DNA from: Deltaproteobacteria bacterium
GTDB lineage: Bacteria; Desulfobacterota; Desulfobacteria; Desulfobacterales; ETH-SRB1
DNA length: 7,133 bases
Reading direction: 5' to 3'
Assembly (NCBI GenBank): GCA_030627405.1
Contig: DAOUSD010000076.1
Coordinates: 1-7,133 of the forward strand
Shown here: positions 1 to 6,910 of the stretch, in pieces
Numbering within the stretch: the first letter of the stretch is position 1
Layout: each line of letters begins with the position of its first letter
Notes under the pieces: model-generated
Database searches by the model: none
The model's input: only the letters and a program-made list of their open reading frames with translations
What the model was told of the DNA's origin: nothing
Program-made: the position numbers and the translations under genes

Positions 1-83
1 AATGATTACAGGATGTTCTACTATTACAAACTTTCACCCATTGGGTGTTATTTCTAATTAACGTAATGGCCTGATTTTTCAAA

Positions 84-118
84 GCTAAACGCTAATGGCT
101 AACAGCTAATAGCTCAAC
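84..118. repeat. Degenerate tandem heptamer repeat (GCTAANN)x5
   Basis: Five consecutive 7-nt units are visible: GCTAAAC, GCTAATG, GCTAACA, GCTAATA and GCTCAAC. The first four share GCTAA and vary in the last two bases; the fifth is more diverged. No gene covers it. The same 7-nt period appears in two unrelated intergenic repeats in this window (GAAATTG and AACCGTA units). The rest of 1-160 holds no convincing gene; there is only a short CACCC/GGGTG hairpin at 35-47 that is too weak to call a terminator. Confidence 0.75.
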
Positions 119-160
119 TTAGATATTACCTGAATTATTGGGCCGCATCTTTTTGACTTG

Positions 161-240
161 CTCAAGTTTCACACCCCACTCTATGCAGCAAAAGCTTACT
201 CCTATAGTATTGATAGGAATTAGTGGGTGCGAAACTTGAG
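161..240. repeat. Long imperfect inverted repeat with nested inner hairpin, overlapping the start of the first gene
   Basis: The outer arms are CTCAAGTTTC (161-170) and GAAACTTGAG (231-240), a perfect 10-bp match. The pairing continues inwards as ACACCCCACT (171-180) against AGTGGGTGC (222-230), with one mismatch and one bulge. Inside, TCCTAT (200-205) pairs with ATAGGA (213-218) around a 7-nt loop. As RNA this could fold into one long interrupted stem that holds the GTG start at 223 in its 3' arm. It could be a leader hairpin or the remains of a small element with inverted ends; sequence alone does not decide. The octamer AAACTTGA recurs at 1466-1473 and 2580-2587. Confidence 0.65.
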
Positions 241-1473
241 GACTTAATAAAAAAAATGTCCTCTAAGCCTCAATTCAAGTACTATCTGCAAAGTAATAAA
301 TACTTTATAGATGAAAAAACCGACATCTGGTCATTACCAATTCCATTAAGCATTAAAAAGCTGAAGAGAACTGAAGGAATTTCTGTAACTTATGGAGAAT
401 ATTTTTATGCTGTTCGCTCTTTTTTGGAAAAAAACGAATTTCAATCTATTACTTCTGCAATCTCTCAACATTTAAATCAAAATATAAAGCCCGAAGAAAT
501 ACAAGAAATACATATCTATTTGGAAAAACATGGAGAATTTTACCATCCCGCAAGGATTGAAACCTTTATGAATGGATCAAAAATCCTTTTTGTACTAAAC
601 GCTGCCATATCAAGTGCAGGCAAGGGCTTTATTAAAAGGGAGTTCGAGATTCTAAATAAACTCAATAATGAGTTTTCACTTTCATTTATTCCAAAAGTTT
701 ATAGTCAGGGTGAAATATGTATAAAAAATAAAAACGTTGGAATCAGCATGTTTTTGGGAGAATGGTTCAAGGGTTTTAATGAATTTCATATTTCCCAATA
801 TAAATATAAACAAGCTAAAACAGATTCAAGTATAAAAATAGTTGTATGGGACCATGAAAAAGGAAACTTTTTCCTTTCAGATGATGAAACTCTGGAACTA
901 TACAGCCAGGTAGCCATGATTTTGACCTGCTACTATAATGCTGAGACTTTTGAGCAAATATTCCCATGGCACCACGCGGCAGGAGATTTTGTCATAAAAC
1001 TTCAAAAAAACAATGTAGAAACAAAGCTCATTACAGTCAGGCAATATGCGCCAATGCTTGAAAATAAAAATGAAATCGCAAAAAATAACACAGGTAGTGA
1101 CATCTATTTAATGCTTGAAGCTATGCTTGTATTTTTTCTTAATCTTTCAATAAGAAACCGCCTTGACAGGCTTGATGGCGTTGGAGAAATAGTTTGGTCT
1201 GGTAATATTGCCGTTGAGGGAACGCTAAAAGGCTTTTTAAAGGGTCTGTCCCAAATAGCTTACAATAATTTACTTCCAGATACCCTTGCAGTTGATTTCA
1301 TAAACTATATTTCATGCTTTTCAAAAACAGATTTGCTGGAACTATGTAATTCCATAGTTAATACATATAATCCAATGGCTCCGGAACTGTCTGTAATAAG
1401 AGAAAATTTAAAAAATCATGTTGATCTGCTTTACGATGGTCTCGTCAGTAGCCGTTCACGGCTTGAAACTTGA
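223..1473 (+). CDS. Uncharacterised 416-aa protein, possibly a divergent kinase/phosphotransferase-like fold
   Basis: I do not recognise this protein as a named family. It is soluble by appearance: no signal peptide and no clear membrane segment. Residues about 118-145 (a hydrophobic strand, then SSAGKG, then a KREFEIL helix) and a later PWHHAAGDF stretch (248-256) loosely recall the nucleotide-binding lobe and catalytic loop of aminoglycoside-phosphotransferase-like enzymes. However, the canonical HxD and DFG-type residues are not evident, so this is a weak guess. The GTG start at 223 is preceded by TAGGA only 4 nt away; the next in-frame start is ATG at 256, with GAGGA 13 nt upstream, which would remove 11 residues. 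The helix-like sequence between the two starts (KLEDLIKKM) looks coding, so I kept the GTG. The last residues (RSRLET) and the stop are encoded by the interspersed repeat beginning at 1453, so the native C-terminus may have been altered. It is probably a separate transcription unit from lpxC, 139 nt downstream. Confidence 0.75.
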   Translation: MGAKLEDLIKKMSSKPQFKYYLQSNKYFIDEKTDIWSLPIPLSIKKLKRTEGISVTYGEYFYAVRSFLEKNEFQSITSAISQHLNQNIKPEEIQEIHIYLEKHGEFYHPARIETFMNGSKILFVLNAAISSAGKGFIKREFEILNKLNNEFSLSFIPKVYSQGEICIKNKNVGISMFLGEWFKGFNEFHISQYKYKQAKTDSSIKIVVWDHEKGNFFLSDDETLELYSQVAMILTCYYNAETFEQIFPWHHAAGDFVIKLQKNNVETKLITVRQYAPMLENKNEIAKNNTGSDIYLMLEAMLVFFLNLSIRNRLDRLDGVGEIVWSGNIAVEGTLKGFLKGLSQIAYNNLLPDTLAVDFINYISCFSKTDLLELCNSIVNTYNPMAPELSVIRENLKNHVDLLYDGLVSSRSRLET

Positions 1474-1578
1474 AATTGGAAAGTAGAAATTTGGGAGAGA
1501 TAAAATAGAAATTGGAAATTGGGAAGAACGGTACAAAAGCACGAAGGTCAAATTTCTAATTTCAATGTTCCGTGAACG
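1453..1578 (-). repeat. Interspersed repeat with inverted ends (CGTTCACGG) and GAAATTG heptamers; copy A
   Basis: CGTTCACGG at 1453-1461 and CCGTGAACG at 1570-1578 are perfect 9-bp inverted ends. Each is followed inwards by a TTGAAATT(G/A)GAAA sequence, so the inverted similarity extends over roughly 30 bp with small gaps. Between them are further heptamer-like units GAAATTG (1472, 1508, 1515) and GAAATTT (1486). Read on the minus strand, 1578 back to about 1523 matches the copy at 6911-6972: GTTCACGGAA, ATTGAAATT and TGCTTTTGT are shared exactly, and copy B carries one extra 7-nt unit. The element fills most of the gap between the first gene and lpxC and encodes the last codons and stop of the first gene. 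It has no transposase and no coding potential of its own. Confidence 0.75.
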
Positions 1579-1594
1579 CTTAAAATTTTTATTC

Positions 1595-1599
1595 AGGAG
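1595..1599 (+). promoter_or_regulatory. Ribosome binding site of lpxC
   Basis: AGGAG is the only purine-rich Shine-Dalgarno match ahead of lpxC. It lies 13 nt before the ATG at 1613 and 10 nt before an in-frame TTG at 1610. The spacing slightly favours TTG; the start-codon type and the conserved LpxC N-terminus favour ATG. The two products differ by one methionine. Confidence 0.6.
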
Positions 1600-1612
1600 A
1601 CATCTATAATTG

Positions 1613-2503
1613 ATGCATTTTCGACAAAGAACGATTTCAAAGCCAGTCAGTTTTTCAGGTATTGGTGTACACTCAGGAAAAAAAGTTAATCTGACAATTA
1701 AGCCGGCACCTGTTAATCATGGAATTAAATTTGTGAGAACTGATCTCACTGATAAACCAAGCGTTTCCGCTCATTTTAATATGGTTGTGGATACAAGTCT
1801 TGCAACGGTACTAGGTTATGATGGTTTTATTGTCTCAACAATAGAGCATCTGATGGCCAGTTTTGCCGGCCTTTCAATTGATAATGCAATTGTTGAGCTT
1901 GATGCCTATGAGCTCCCAATAATGGATGGAAGCGCCGGCCCTTTTATTACATATATAAAAACCGCGGGAATAGAGGAACAGCTTGGCCCAAAATATTTTT
2001 TTGTTGTAAAGGAGCCTATTGAACTTAAAGAAAATGGAAAATTTGTTGGTATCTATCCGGCATCAAAATTTAAAATCACATGTACAATATATTTTGATCA
2101 TCCGCTAATAAGAGAACAATCATATTCCATAGATGTGTCGGATCAAGTTTTTGAAAAAGAAATATGCAGAGCCAGAACTTTTGGTTTTTTTCAAGAAATT
2201 GAATACTTAAAAAAGTATGGCTTTGCGCGTGGAGGTTCGCTGGACAATGTCATAGTGCTTGACGAGAAAGACATATTAAACAAAGATGGTTTGCGCTTTC
2301 CTGATGAGTTCGTAAGACATAAAATTCTCGACTGCATAGGCGATTTTTCTCTTCTCGGCATGCCGATTTTAGGCCATGTTATAGTAAATAAATCCGGCCA
2401 TTCCTTCAACCATGCTTTTCTGAAAAAATTCATCGAAAACAAGAAATCATGGGAAACACGCATAATCCATGATATTAATGAATCAAAATCACTTGCCATT
2501 TAA
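1613..2503 (+). CDS. lpxC: UDP-3-O-acyl-N-acetylglucosamine deacetylase LpxC
   Basis: LpxC is the cytoplasmic zinc hydrolase that removes the N-acetyl group from UDP-3-O-acyl-GlcNAc, the committed step of lipid A synthesis. The 296-aa protein has the usual length (E. coli about 305) and both LpxC domains. Visible landmarks, numbered from the ATG: the N-terminal FRQRTI and GIGVHSGK segment (3-23), STIEHL with catalytic Glu78 and zinc ligand His79, the IMDGSAGPF loop (103-111), the RARTFGF segment (186-192), GLRFPDEFVRHKILDCIGD with zinc ligands His236 and Asp240 (226-244), and the catalytic His263 in KSGH. All key residues are present, so the enzyme should be active. The ATG start puts Glu78-His79 at the same numbers as in E. 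coli. No terminator follows immediately; the MITE-like element at 2520 comes 16 nt after the stop. Its placement beside DUF4390-ntrYX, rather than in a cell-division cluster, could mean joint control of envelope functions, but this is inference. Confidence 0.97.
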   Translation: MHFRQRTISKPVSFSGIGVHSGKKVNLTIKPAPVNHGIKFVRTDLTDKPSVSAHFNMVVDTSLATVLGYDGFIVSTIEHLMASFAGLSIDNAIVELDAYELPIMDGSAGPFITYIKTAGIEEQLGPKYFFVVKEPIELKENGKFVGIYPASKFKITCTIYFDHPLIREQSYSIDVSDQVFEKEICRARTFGFFQEIEYLKKYGFARGGSLDNVIVLDEKDILNKDGLRFPDEFVRHKILDCIGDFSLLGMPILGHVIVNKSGHSFNHAFLKKFIENKKSWETRIIHDINESKSLAI

Positions 2504-2519
2504 TTGTGTATCCTATATT

Positions 2520-2691
2520 GTAACTACTCGGTTTACAGTTTTTTTAATCCAGAAAACGCCTTAACCTTACATGAAATATAAACTTGAGTTCTCACACTTG
2601 CCTGCCACAGGCAGGACTGAGTCTCTTGCTTCTTGTCAGCCTTCGGCTGACGTGTTTTGATTAACCGTAAACCGTGACCCTGAGTAGTTAC
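2520..2691. mobile_element. MITE-like non-autonomous element with terminal inverted repeats
   Basis: The ends are GTAACTACTC (2520-2529) and GAGTAGTTAC (2682-2691), a perfect 10-bp inverted pair. The pairing resumes inwards as GGTTTACAGTT against AACCGTAAACC after an 8-9 nt insertion in the right arm. TATAT occurs just outside both ends (2514-2518 and 2693-2697) and could be a target duplication, though it is low in complexity. Inside are two compact hairpins, CCTGCC/GGCAGG (2601-2615) and GTCAGCC/GGCTGAC (2635-2651). The right arm includes 7-nt units AACCGTA, AACCGTG and ACCCTGA (2663-2683). There is no reading frame for a transposase, so mobility would depend on an enzyme elsewhere. It fills almost the whole lpxC-DUF4390 gap and stops 4 nt before the next start codon. 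It could instead be a structured extragenic repeat that no longer moves. Confidence 0.6.
2635..2658 (+). terminator. Possible intrinsic terminator hairpin inside the MITE-like element
   Basis: A 7-bp stem GTCAGCC/GGCTGAC closes on a TTC loop (2635-2651) and is followed by GTGTTTT (2652-2658). The stem is good, but the T-run is short and offset by three bases. It could end lpxC transcripts. It is equally possible that it is only a structural part of the repeat, since inverted repeats like this would work on either strand. Confidence 0.35.
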
Positions 2692-2695
2692 ATAT

Positions 2696-3259
2696 ATGAT
2701 TACATCAATTAATCGAAAAGCCTGGATTATTATCTTTGCTATAATTTTTATGTTACAAAATTTGGCTTTTGCTAAGGATCAACATGCAAGGCTGGCCAAT
2801 ATGACAGTAACAAATACCCGCGACCATCTTCTTCTTTATTTAAATGTTGAGGGGGCTTTTAGAGATGAAACGAAAAAAGCCATCTTAAACGGAGTGCCGG
2901 CATCTTTTACGTTTTTTACTAGTCTTTATCAAGTTAAGAATTTTTGGGTTGATAATAAAATAGCCGATATAACTACAACTCATACAATTAAATATGATAA
3001 TTTAAAAAAAGAATTTATTATAACGTGTTCATCACAAAGTGGAGAACATTTGGTAACAAAATCTTTCGAAGAGGCTCAGAAATTGATGGTACAAGTTGAC
3101 GGCTTAAAAATTGTTCCGCTTGCCAAACTAAAAAAAGGCGGGAAATATCAAATTAGAGCTAAGGCCGAGCTTGGCAAACTTACCCTTCCTTTTTATCCGC
3201 ACTATGTTTCACTAAAGGACATTGAAACCGATTGGCATACAATAGATTTTATCTACTAG
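2696..3259 (+). CDS. Secreted DUF4390 protein of the ntrYX locus
   Basis: A 187-aa protein with a typical Sec signal peptide: positively charged start (NRK, 6-8), hydrophobic core 9-25 and a likely cleavage after AFA (24-26). The mature part is a predicted periplasmic domain matching DUF4390, known to be encoded directly before NtrY-type kinases in many proteobacteria; its molecular role is unknown. Family-like landmarks are AILNGVPASFTF (62-73), the SLYQVKNFWVDNKIAD segment (76-91) and the end DWHTIDFIY, with its aromatic residues (179-187). The ATG at 2696 is the only start that leaves an intact signal peptide, because the next Met (19) is inside the hydrophobic core. No Shine-Dalgarno sequence is seen; the 3' end of the MITE-like element occupies the place where one would sit. 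It ends with tandem stops TAG-TAG and lies 32 nt before ntrY. By position it may modulate or present a signal to the kinase; that is inference. Confidence 0.85.
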   Translation: MITSINRKAWIIIFAIIFMLQNLAFAKDQHARLANMTVTNTRDHLLLYLNVEGAFRDETKKAILNGVPASFTFFTSLYQVKNFWVDNKIADITTTHTIKYDNLKKEFIITCSSQSGEHLVTKSFEEAQKLMVQVDGLKIVPLAKLKKGGKYQIRAKAELGKLTLPFYPHYVSLKDIETDWHTIDFIY

Positions 3260-3291
3260 TAGCCTGTCCGAGAATTCTTTCCAAAATTATT

Positions 3292-5526
3292 ATGAGGAAT
3301 AACAGATTTAAAAAGCCTAACTCCTTTATTTCAAAAGATGAACAAAAAAGGCGTAAAAGAGAAGGCATTTTGATCGTTGTCATAATTGCCATTGTTGCAG
3401 TTTTGACTTTTGCTGAAAGCAAAATTGTTCATTTTGGAGCTGATATCCCAATTTCCAACACAATCCTGATGTTCATTCTGATCAATATTAATCTGCTTTT
3501 GCTTATCTTACTGATATTTCTTGTATTCAGAAATTTAGTAAAGCTTCTTTATGATAGAAAACGTAAAGTCATGGGGTCAAAGCTCCGCACGAGGCTTGTT
3601 GTTGCATTTATAGCCCTTACCCTTCTGCCGACCATTGTTTTGTTTTTCTTTTCGATCAATTTTATTACAACCAGCATTGAGTTCTGGTTTAACGTGCCTG
3701 TCGAGCAAGCTCTTGAAAATTCACTGCTTGTTGGAAGAACTGTTTATAAACAAGCAGAGGAAAATAATCAGTTTTTCATGGAAAAAATATCATACCAGAT
3801 TAAGACCAAGAAATTTTTAGATCCTAAAAATAGAAGTTCTCTTTCCCATTACATTCAGGTAGTCCAACGGGCATTCAATTTCCATGCTGTAGAAGTTTAT
3901 AACATAAATTCAGAACGTACTACATTTGCCATAGTCCAGGGACCAGACGATGAATATCTTAGTCTTGTTTCAGCAGATAACCTTCAGAAAGACTTTGAAT
4001 CAAAAAAAGTAATATCGATTTTTGAAAATATTAATACGGGCGAGTTAATAAGAACTATCGGGACGGTCCCTTTTGGAGTCAAACATAAAGATGCTGAGGC
4101 ATTTGTTGTATTGAATACTCTTATTCCTTCGGATCTTTCAGAAAACATGGCTTCTATTTCAAGAGGTTTCGAGGAATATCAGCAGATAAAATTATTAAAA
4201 GGACCTATTCAGGTTACCTATTATATAAATCTTTCAATAGTGGCGTTGCTTGTTGTGTTTTGTGCAGTATGGTGTGGTTTTTATCTGGCGAAGACAATTA
4301 CAATACCAATTATGGAGCTTGCTGAAGGCACCCGAAGGGTTGCGGAAGGAGATTTAAGCGTAATCATAGGTGCCGTAGCTGATGATGAAATAAGAAGTCT
4401 TGTTGATTCATTTAATAAGATGACAAGGGATCTCAGAAGCAGCAGAGAACAACTGGAATTCTCTGCACGAATGCTTCGTGAGCAGAATGTGGAAATTGAA
4501 GAAAGACGGCAGTACATGGAAATTGTCTTAAAGAATGTTTCCGCCGGTGTAATAACTCTGGGAGCCAATGGATTTATTACTACAATTAACAAGTCTGCTG
4601 AAAAGATGCTGAATCTTAAATCCGGGGACATATTAAACAAAAGCTATAAAAAGCTGTTAAAAGGACGATATCTTAGCGCTGCAACAGAACTAATAGAAAA
4701 TCTTACGAGTTATCATGAAAATCATGTCGAGCTTCCTTTAAAACTTACAATAGAAGGGAGGCCACGCAGCTTTATGATACATGTTAATGAACTCAAAGAT
4801 GATTCCGGAAACCATATGGGTATAGTTATGGTCTTTGATGATTTAACTGACCTGGAGAAAGCGCAACGAATGATAGCGTGGCGTGAAGTTGCTCGCAGGA
4901 TTGCCCATGAAGTAAAAAACCCTCTAACTCCGATAACGCTTTCGGCCCAAAGACTTAAACGGAAATATTCAGAAAAGATAAATGAACCGATTTTTGAAGA
5001 ATGTACTCAGATGATAATTGACCATGTTGATATGATTCGAAATCTGGTAAATGAATTTTCCGCTTTTGCAAGATTCCCAACAGCGAATCCTGAACCCTGT
5101 GAATTGCCACCAATAATCGAAGACTCTGTAGCACTTTACAAAGAAAGTCATCAAAACATTGATTTCAAGGTTATAATTCCGGATAAGATCCCGCGTATTA
5201 ATCTTGATCGTCAGCAAATAAAGCAAGCTATGATTAATCTGATTGACAATGCAATAGTTGCAATTAAGAAACAGGGCAATATTGTTATAACTTTGACTCA
5301 TGACCCTATATTAAAGATGGTGAGAATGGAGGTTGCTGATGATGGAGCAGGTATTTCTGATGAAGATAAAACACGGCTCTTTGAACCTTATTTTTCGACA
5401 AAAAAGGCTGGAATGGGTTTAGGGCTAACAATTGTCAGCACGATAATTTCTGATCATAATGGCATGATACGCGTACAGGACAACCAGCCCAGGGGGGCTA
5501 AAATTGTAATAGAACTACCGGTTTGA
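3292..5526 (+). CDS. ntrY: NtrY-type membrane sensor histidine kinase
   Basis: A 744-aa inner-membrane histidine kinase with the full NtrY architecture. A basic N-terminus (KRRKRE) leads into membrane segments at about 25-41, 57-79 and 102-124. A region of about 185 residues outside the membrane follows (NtrY N-terminal type, beginning SIEFWFNVPVEQALENSL), then a fourth segment (about 311-333), HAMP (334-388), a short coiled coil, PAS (about 407-515), HisKA and HATPase. The H-box is RRIAHEVKNPLTP with phospho-acceptor His539. The N-box is NLIDNA (649-654), the G1 box DDGAGI (683-688), then FEPYFSTKK and G2 GMGLGL (707-712). All catalytic boxes are intact. A longer frame opens at a TTG at 3232 inside the DUF4390 gene, but the 20 extra residues (MAYNRFYLLVACP...) are unlike NtrY, so I chose the ATG. 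The Shine-Dalgarno before it is weak, so coupling to DUF4390 translation is possible. In known systems NtrY phosphorylates NtrX in response to nitrogen, redox or envelope cues; the signal here is unknown. Confidence 0.93.
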   Translation: MRNNRFKKPNSFISKDEQKRRKREGILIVVIIAIVAVLTFAESKIVHFGADIPISNTILMFILININLLLLILLIFLVFRNLVKLLYDRKRKVMGSKLRTRLVVAFIALTLLPTIVLFFFSINFITTSIEFWFNVPVEQALENSLLVGRTVYKQAEENNQFFMEKISYQIKTKKFLDPKNRSSLSHYIQVVQRAFNFHAVEVYNINSERTTFAIVQGPDDEYLSLVSADNLQKDFESKKVISIFENINTGELIRTIGTVPFGVKHKDAEAFVVLNTLIPSDLSENMASISRGFEEYQQIKLLKGPIQVTYYINLSIVALLVVFCAVWCGFYLAKTITIPIMELAEGTRRVAEGDLSVIIGAVADDEIRSLVDSFNKMTRDLRSSREQLEFSARMLREQNVEIEERRQYMEIVLKNVSAGVITLGANGFITTINKSAEKMLNLKSGDILNKSYKKLLKGRYLSAATELIENLTSYHENHVELPLKLTIEGRPRSFMIHVNELKDDSGNHMGIVMVFDDLTDLEKAQRMIAWREVARRIAHEVKNPLTPITLSAQRLKRKYSEKINEPIFEECTQMIIDHVDMIRNLVNEFSAFARFPTANPEPCELPPIIEDSVALYKESHQNIDFKVIIPDKIPRINLDRQQIKQAMINLIDNAIVAIKKQGNIVITLTHDPILKMVRMEVADDGAGISDEDKTRLFEPYFSTKKAGMGLGLTIVSTIISDHNGMIRVQDNQPRGAKIVIELPV

Positions 5527-5546
5527 AAAAATCCTGAACCCTGCAC

Positions 5547-5553
5547 TAAGGAG
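5547..5553 (+). promoter_or_regulatory. Strong ribosome binding site of ntrX
   Basis: TAAGGAG lies 9 nt before the ATG at 5563. It is the best Shine-Dalgarno sequence in the window, in contrast to the weak or absent ones before the DUF4390 gene and ntrY, and it suggests the regulator is made in excess over the kinase. Confidence 0.8.
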
Positions 5554-5562
5554 CTATATCAA

Positions 5563-6909
5563 ATGTTTCCATCTATTTTAATTGTTGATGATGAGCCTTC
5601 TATCCTGCAATCATTAAGCGGCCTTCTCGCTGATGAAGGATTTGAGGTTGAAACGGCCACAAATGGATATGAAGGATTAAAGATAGTTGAAGAAGGATCT
5701 CCTGATCTTGTCCTGCTTGATATATGGATGCCGGGTATTGATGGTATTGAAACCTTAAAAGAAATAAAGAAAAATTATCCGACTATTCCGGTTATAATTA
5801 TAACCGGTCACGGGACAATAGAAACAGCCGTAAAAGCCACAAAGCTTGGAGCATACGACTTGATAGAAAAGCCGCTTTCCATAGATAAGGTTATTGTTAC
5901 AATTAACAATGCACTTAATTTCAGACGACTTGAAGAAGAGAACAGGTATCTGCGCAAAAAGACGATTGAAAAACATTCAATAACCGGCAACAGCCCGTCA
6001 ACTGTAGCACTGAAAAAGCAGATAGAGCTTGTAGCCCCAACTGCTACCTGGATTTTAATAACAGGCGAGAATGGCACAGGAAAAGAACTGGTAGCGCGTA
6101 CTATACATCAGTTGAGTCCAAGGGTTGATCATCCTCTTATAGCTGTAAATTGTGCGGCAATTCCTGAGGAATTCATAGAGAGTGAGCTGTTTGGCCATGA
6201 GAAAAACGCTTTTCCAGGAGCAACTTCAAAGAAAAAAGGCAAATTCGAATTAGCTAACAATGGCACTATATTTCTTGATGAAATAGGTGATATGAGCTTG
6301 AAAACTCAGGCTAAAATTCTTCGTGTTTTACAGGAGCAGCAATTTCAGCGAGTTGGAGGAGGCAGAATATTAAGCGTTAATGTAAGAGTAATAGCTGCCA
6401 GCAACAAAAATCTTGAGGAAGAGATTGAAAAGGACAATTTCAGAGAAGATCTTTATTACAGGCTGAATGTAATACCTGTTGAAGTACCGCCTTTAAGGGA
6501 GCGTTCTGAAGATATTCCTTTACTCGTTGAAACATTCCTTGATGAATGTGTTAAACAGAATCGAAGTACAAAAAAAACCATGACAAAGGAAGCAATTGAA
6601 GTAATCCGCGCTTATTCATGGCCTGGAAATATCAGAGAGTTGAAGAATCTTGTTGAAAGGATGGCAATAATGGTGGAAGGCGATATTATAGAGGCGTCTG
6701 ATATCCCGAATGCTTATAAGCCGGGAACTATGGAGAAGACAAGGTCTTTCGAAGAACAGTTTTTTTTAATAAATTACTTAAAGGATGCTAAAAAAGCATT
6801 TGAAAAGGCATTTATTCACAGAAAACTTTTACAGAATAAAAATAATTTTTCTAAAACAGCAAAAGCAATAGGCGTTAAACAGAGTTATCTTAATAAAAAG
6901 ATAAAGTAA
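5563..6909 (+). CDS. ntrX: NtrX-type response regulator (REC-AAA+-Fis) with altered sigma-54 contact loop
   Basis: A 448-aa response regulator with the three-domain NtrC/NtrX layout. Receiver, residues 4-118: acidic pocket Asp9-Asp10, phospho-acceptor Asp53 (LLDIWMPG), Thr81 and Lys103, all present. AAA+ domain, about 138-370: Walker A GENGTGKE (168-175), Walker B FLDE (237-240), sensor I ASNKNL, arginine-finger segment FREDLYYRLN (293-302) and WPGNIREL (353-360). C-terminal Fis-type helix-turn-helix: SKTAKAIGVKQSYLNKKIK (430-448), ending right after the recognition helix. The oddity is the L1 loop, where the sigma-54 activator motif GAFTGA reads NAFPGA (215-220): Gly1 is Asn and the key Thr is Pro. 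Family knowledge says that Thr contacts sigma-54, so classical activation is doubtful, although ATPase and DNA binding look intact. Alphaproteobacterial NtrX also lacks GAFTGA, which supports the NtrX assignment over NtrC. It lies 36 nt after ntrY, so it is almost certainly co-transcribed with it. A repeat begins one base after the stop. Confidence 0.93.
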   Translation: MFPSILIVDDEPSILQSLSGLLADEGFEVETATNGYEGLKIVEEGSPDLVLLDIWMPGIDGIETLKEIKKNYPTIPVIIITGHGTIETAVKATKLGAYDLIEKPLSIDKVIVTINNALNFRRLEEENRYLRKKTIEKHSITGNSPSTVALKKQIELVAPTATWILITGENGTGKELVARTIHQLSPRVDHPLIAVNCAAIPEEFIESELFGHEKNAFPGATSKKKGKFELANNGTIFLDEIGDMSLKTQAKILRVLQEQQFQRVGGGRILSVNVRVIAASNKNLEEEIEKDNFREDLYYRLNVIPVEVPPLRERSEDIPLLVETFLDECVKQNRSTKKTMTKEAIEVIRAYSWPGNIRELKNLVERMAIMVEGDIIEASDIPNAYKPGTMEKTRSFEEQFFLINYLKDAKKAFEKAFIHRKLLQNKNNFSKTAKAIGVKQSYLNKKIK

Positions 6910-6910
6910 A

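Noticed and set aside
1..61. Possible C-terminal end of an upstream gene (a frame from base 2 to the TAA at 59-61, beginning MITGCSTI, lipobox-like)
   Set aside because: Only 19 codons are visible and a second frame is also open to 57; with no upstream sequence there is nothing to support a coding call.
84..118. CRISPR array
   Set aside because: The units are 7 nt, contiguous and without spacers, so this is a tandem repeat rather than a CRISPR.
203..208. TATAGT as a -10 box for the first gene
   Set aside because: There is no acceptable -35 at 16-18 bp, and the TTGACT at 153-158 is too far away.
2191..2499. Minus-strand frame inside lpxC
   Set aside because: It is antisense to conserved LpxC catalytic sequence and shows no features of its own.
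3232..3291. TTG-initiated N-terminal extension of ntrY overlapping the DUF4390 gene
   Set aside because: The 20 extra residues do not resemble NtrY N-termini, and the charged start after the ATG at 3292 fits the first membrane segment better.
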